Positions 5,130 to 5,361 of a stretch of DNA of 5,361 bases are shown here, one piece after another. Position numbers and translations under genes: made by a program. Below the pieces are notes generated by a model. It had not been told where the DNA came from and searched no databases. It saw only the letters and a program-made list of their open reading frames with translations. The first letter of the stretch is position 1. Each line of letters starts with the position of its first letter. The DNA is from Actinomycetes bacterium. Lineage in GTDB: Bacteria; Actinomycetota; Coriobacteriia; Anaerosomatales; Anaerosomataceae. The stretch is taken from positions 1 to 5,361 of the forward strand of contig JAJZRZ010000127.1 in assembly GCA_021850085.1 (NCBI GenBank). The letters are read 5' to 3'.

Positions 5130-5361
5130 CTAGCGCTCCCGCATCGGCAGGTACGAACCCCGGCTCGCCACGCTCTTGTAGGCGGGGCGGATGATCTTGC
5201 CGTTGTTCGCCAGTTCCTCGATGCGGTGCGCGCACCATCCCACCACGCGCGAGCACGCGAACAGCGGCGTGTACAGCGCCTCGGGGATACCGAGCATGCG
5301 GTAGACGTAGCCGGAGTAGAAGTCCACGTTCGCGCTCACGCCCTTGTAGACGGAGATCGGA
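5130..5361 (-). CDS. gltA: Citrate synthase C-terminus, 5' partial at right edge
   Basis: The last 77 or so residues of citrate synthase, which condenses oxaloacetate and acetyl-CoA at the entry to the citric acid cycle. The frame stays open to the window edge, reading ISVYKGVSANVDFYSG, so the GTG at 5339 is an internal codon and not the start. VDFYSG carries the catalytic aspartate of the family. YTPLFACSRVVGWCAHRIEEL and NGKIIRPAYKSV are the conserved C-terminal helix and ending. The HRIEE/IIRPAY version resembles enzymes of anaerobic Gram-positive lineages more than the E. coli hexameric type; that is an impression. Stop TAG lies 15 bp before the chosen UPF0178 start. Confidence 0.95.
   Translation of the reverse strand, partial: PISVYKGVSANVDFYSGYVYRMLGIPEALYTPLFACSRVVGWCAHRIEELANNGKIIRPAYKSVASRGSYLPMRER

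Noticed and set aside
4300..5256. 396-residue minus-strand open frame extending upstream from the 77-residue gene
   Set aside because: The upstream part is a frame shadow of the UPF0178 gene and of the antisense of the 71-residue gene; only the last 77 codons have a good ribosome binding site and coherent features.

Overview
The window looks like chromosomal DNA from a high-GC anaerobic or facultative bacterium. Strong GC bias in codon third positions, a multiheme ammonia-forming nitrite reductase, a citrate synthase C-terminus of the HRIEE type and a low-complexity proline-rich membrane protein would fit an anaerobic actinomycetote (Coriobacteriia-like). That placement is inference from general appearance, not a phylogenetic result. 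Both ends cut through genes: nrfA lacks its 5' end at the left edge, and citrate synthase lacks most of its 5' part at the right edge.

Layout. (i) 1-1331, plus strand: most of a pentaheme NrfA. Its active-site heme has the CxxCK motif, and the residues at the usual calcium site are substituted. (ii) 1350-3476, minus strand: a compact three-gene arsenic operon, arsR - acr3 - metallophosphoesterase. arsR and acr3 overlap by one base (TGATG); acr3 and the phosphoesterase are one base apart. A promoter with an overlapping imperfect palindrome, the probable ArsR operator, lies at 3501-3544. No arsenate reductase is seen in the window. (iii) 3606-3982, minus strand: a cold-shock protein gene with an extended -10 promoter, a leader of about 100 nt, and a 3' hairpin. 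The leader contains a textbook intrinsic-terminator structure (hairpin plus U-rich tract) upstream of the Shine-Dalgarno, which suggests attenuation or antitermination control. (iv) 4066-4299, minus strand: a 77-residue proline-rich single-pass membrane protein. (v) 4441-4656, plus strand: a 71-residue protein beginning MSCYLR, of a small conserved but uncharacterised type. (vi) 4653-5361, minus strand: a UPF0178 (YaiI/YqxD) protein directly behind the citrate synthase C-terminus. The UPF0178 gene and the 71-residue gene are convergent and share a CTAG in which both stop codons are embedded.

How it works together. NrfA would reduce nitrite to ammonium outside the cytoplasmic membrane. The ars operon would sense As(III) or Sb(III) through ArsR and export arsenite through Acr3; the role of the co-translated phosphoesterase is unknown and is one of the more interesting points here. 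The csp leader is the other: promoter, terminator hairpin, SD-proximal hairpin and a competing long-range pairing all fit in about 110 nt. No stretch longer than 300 bases lacks a gene. The intergenic gaps (3477-3658, 3863-4065, 4300-4440) hold the regulatory elements listed, except 4300-4440, where I see only the two ribosome binding sites and no convincing promoter. I see no tRNA, rRNA, CRISPR array or insertion sequence.
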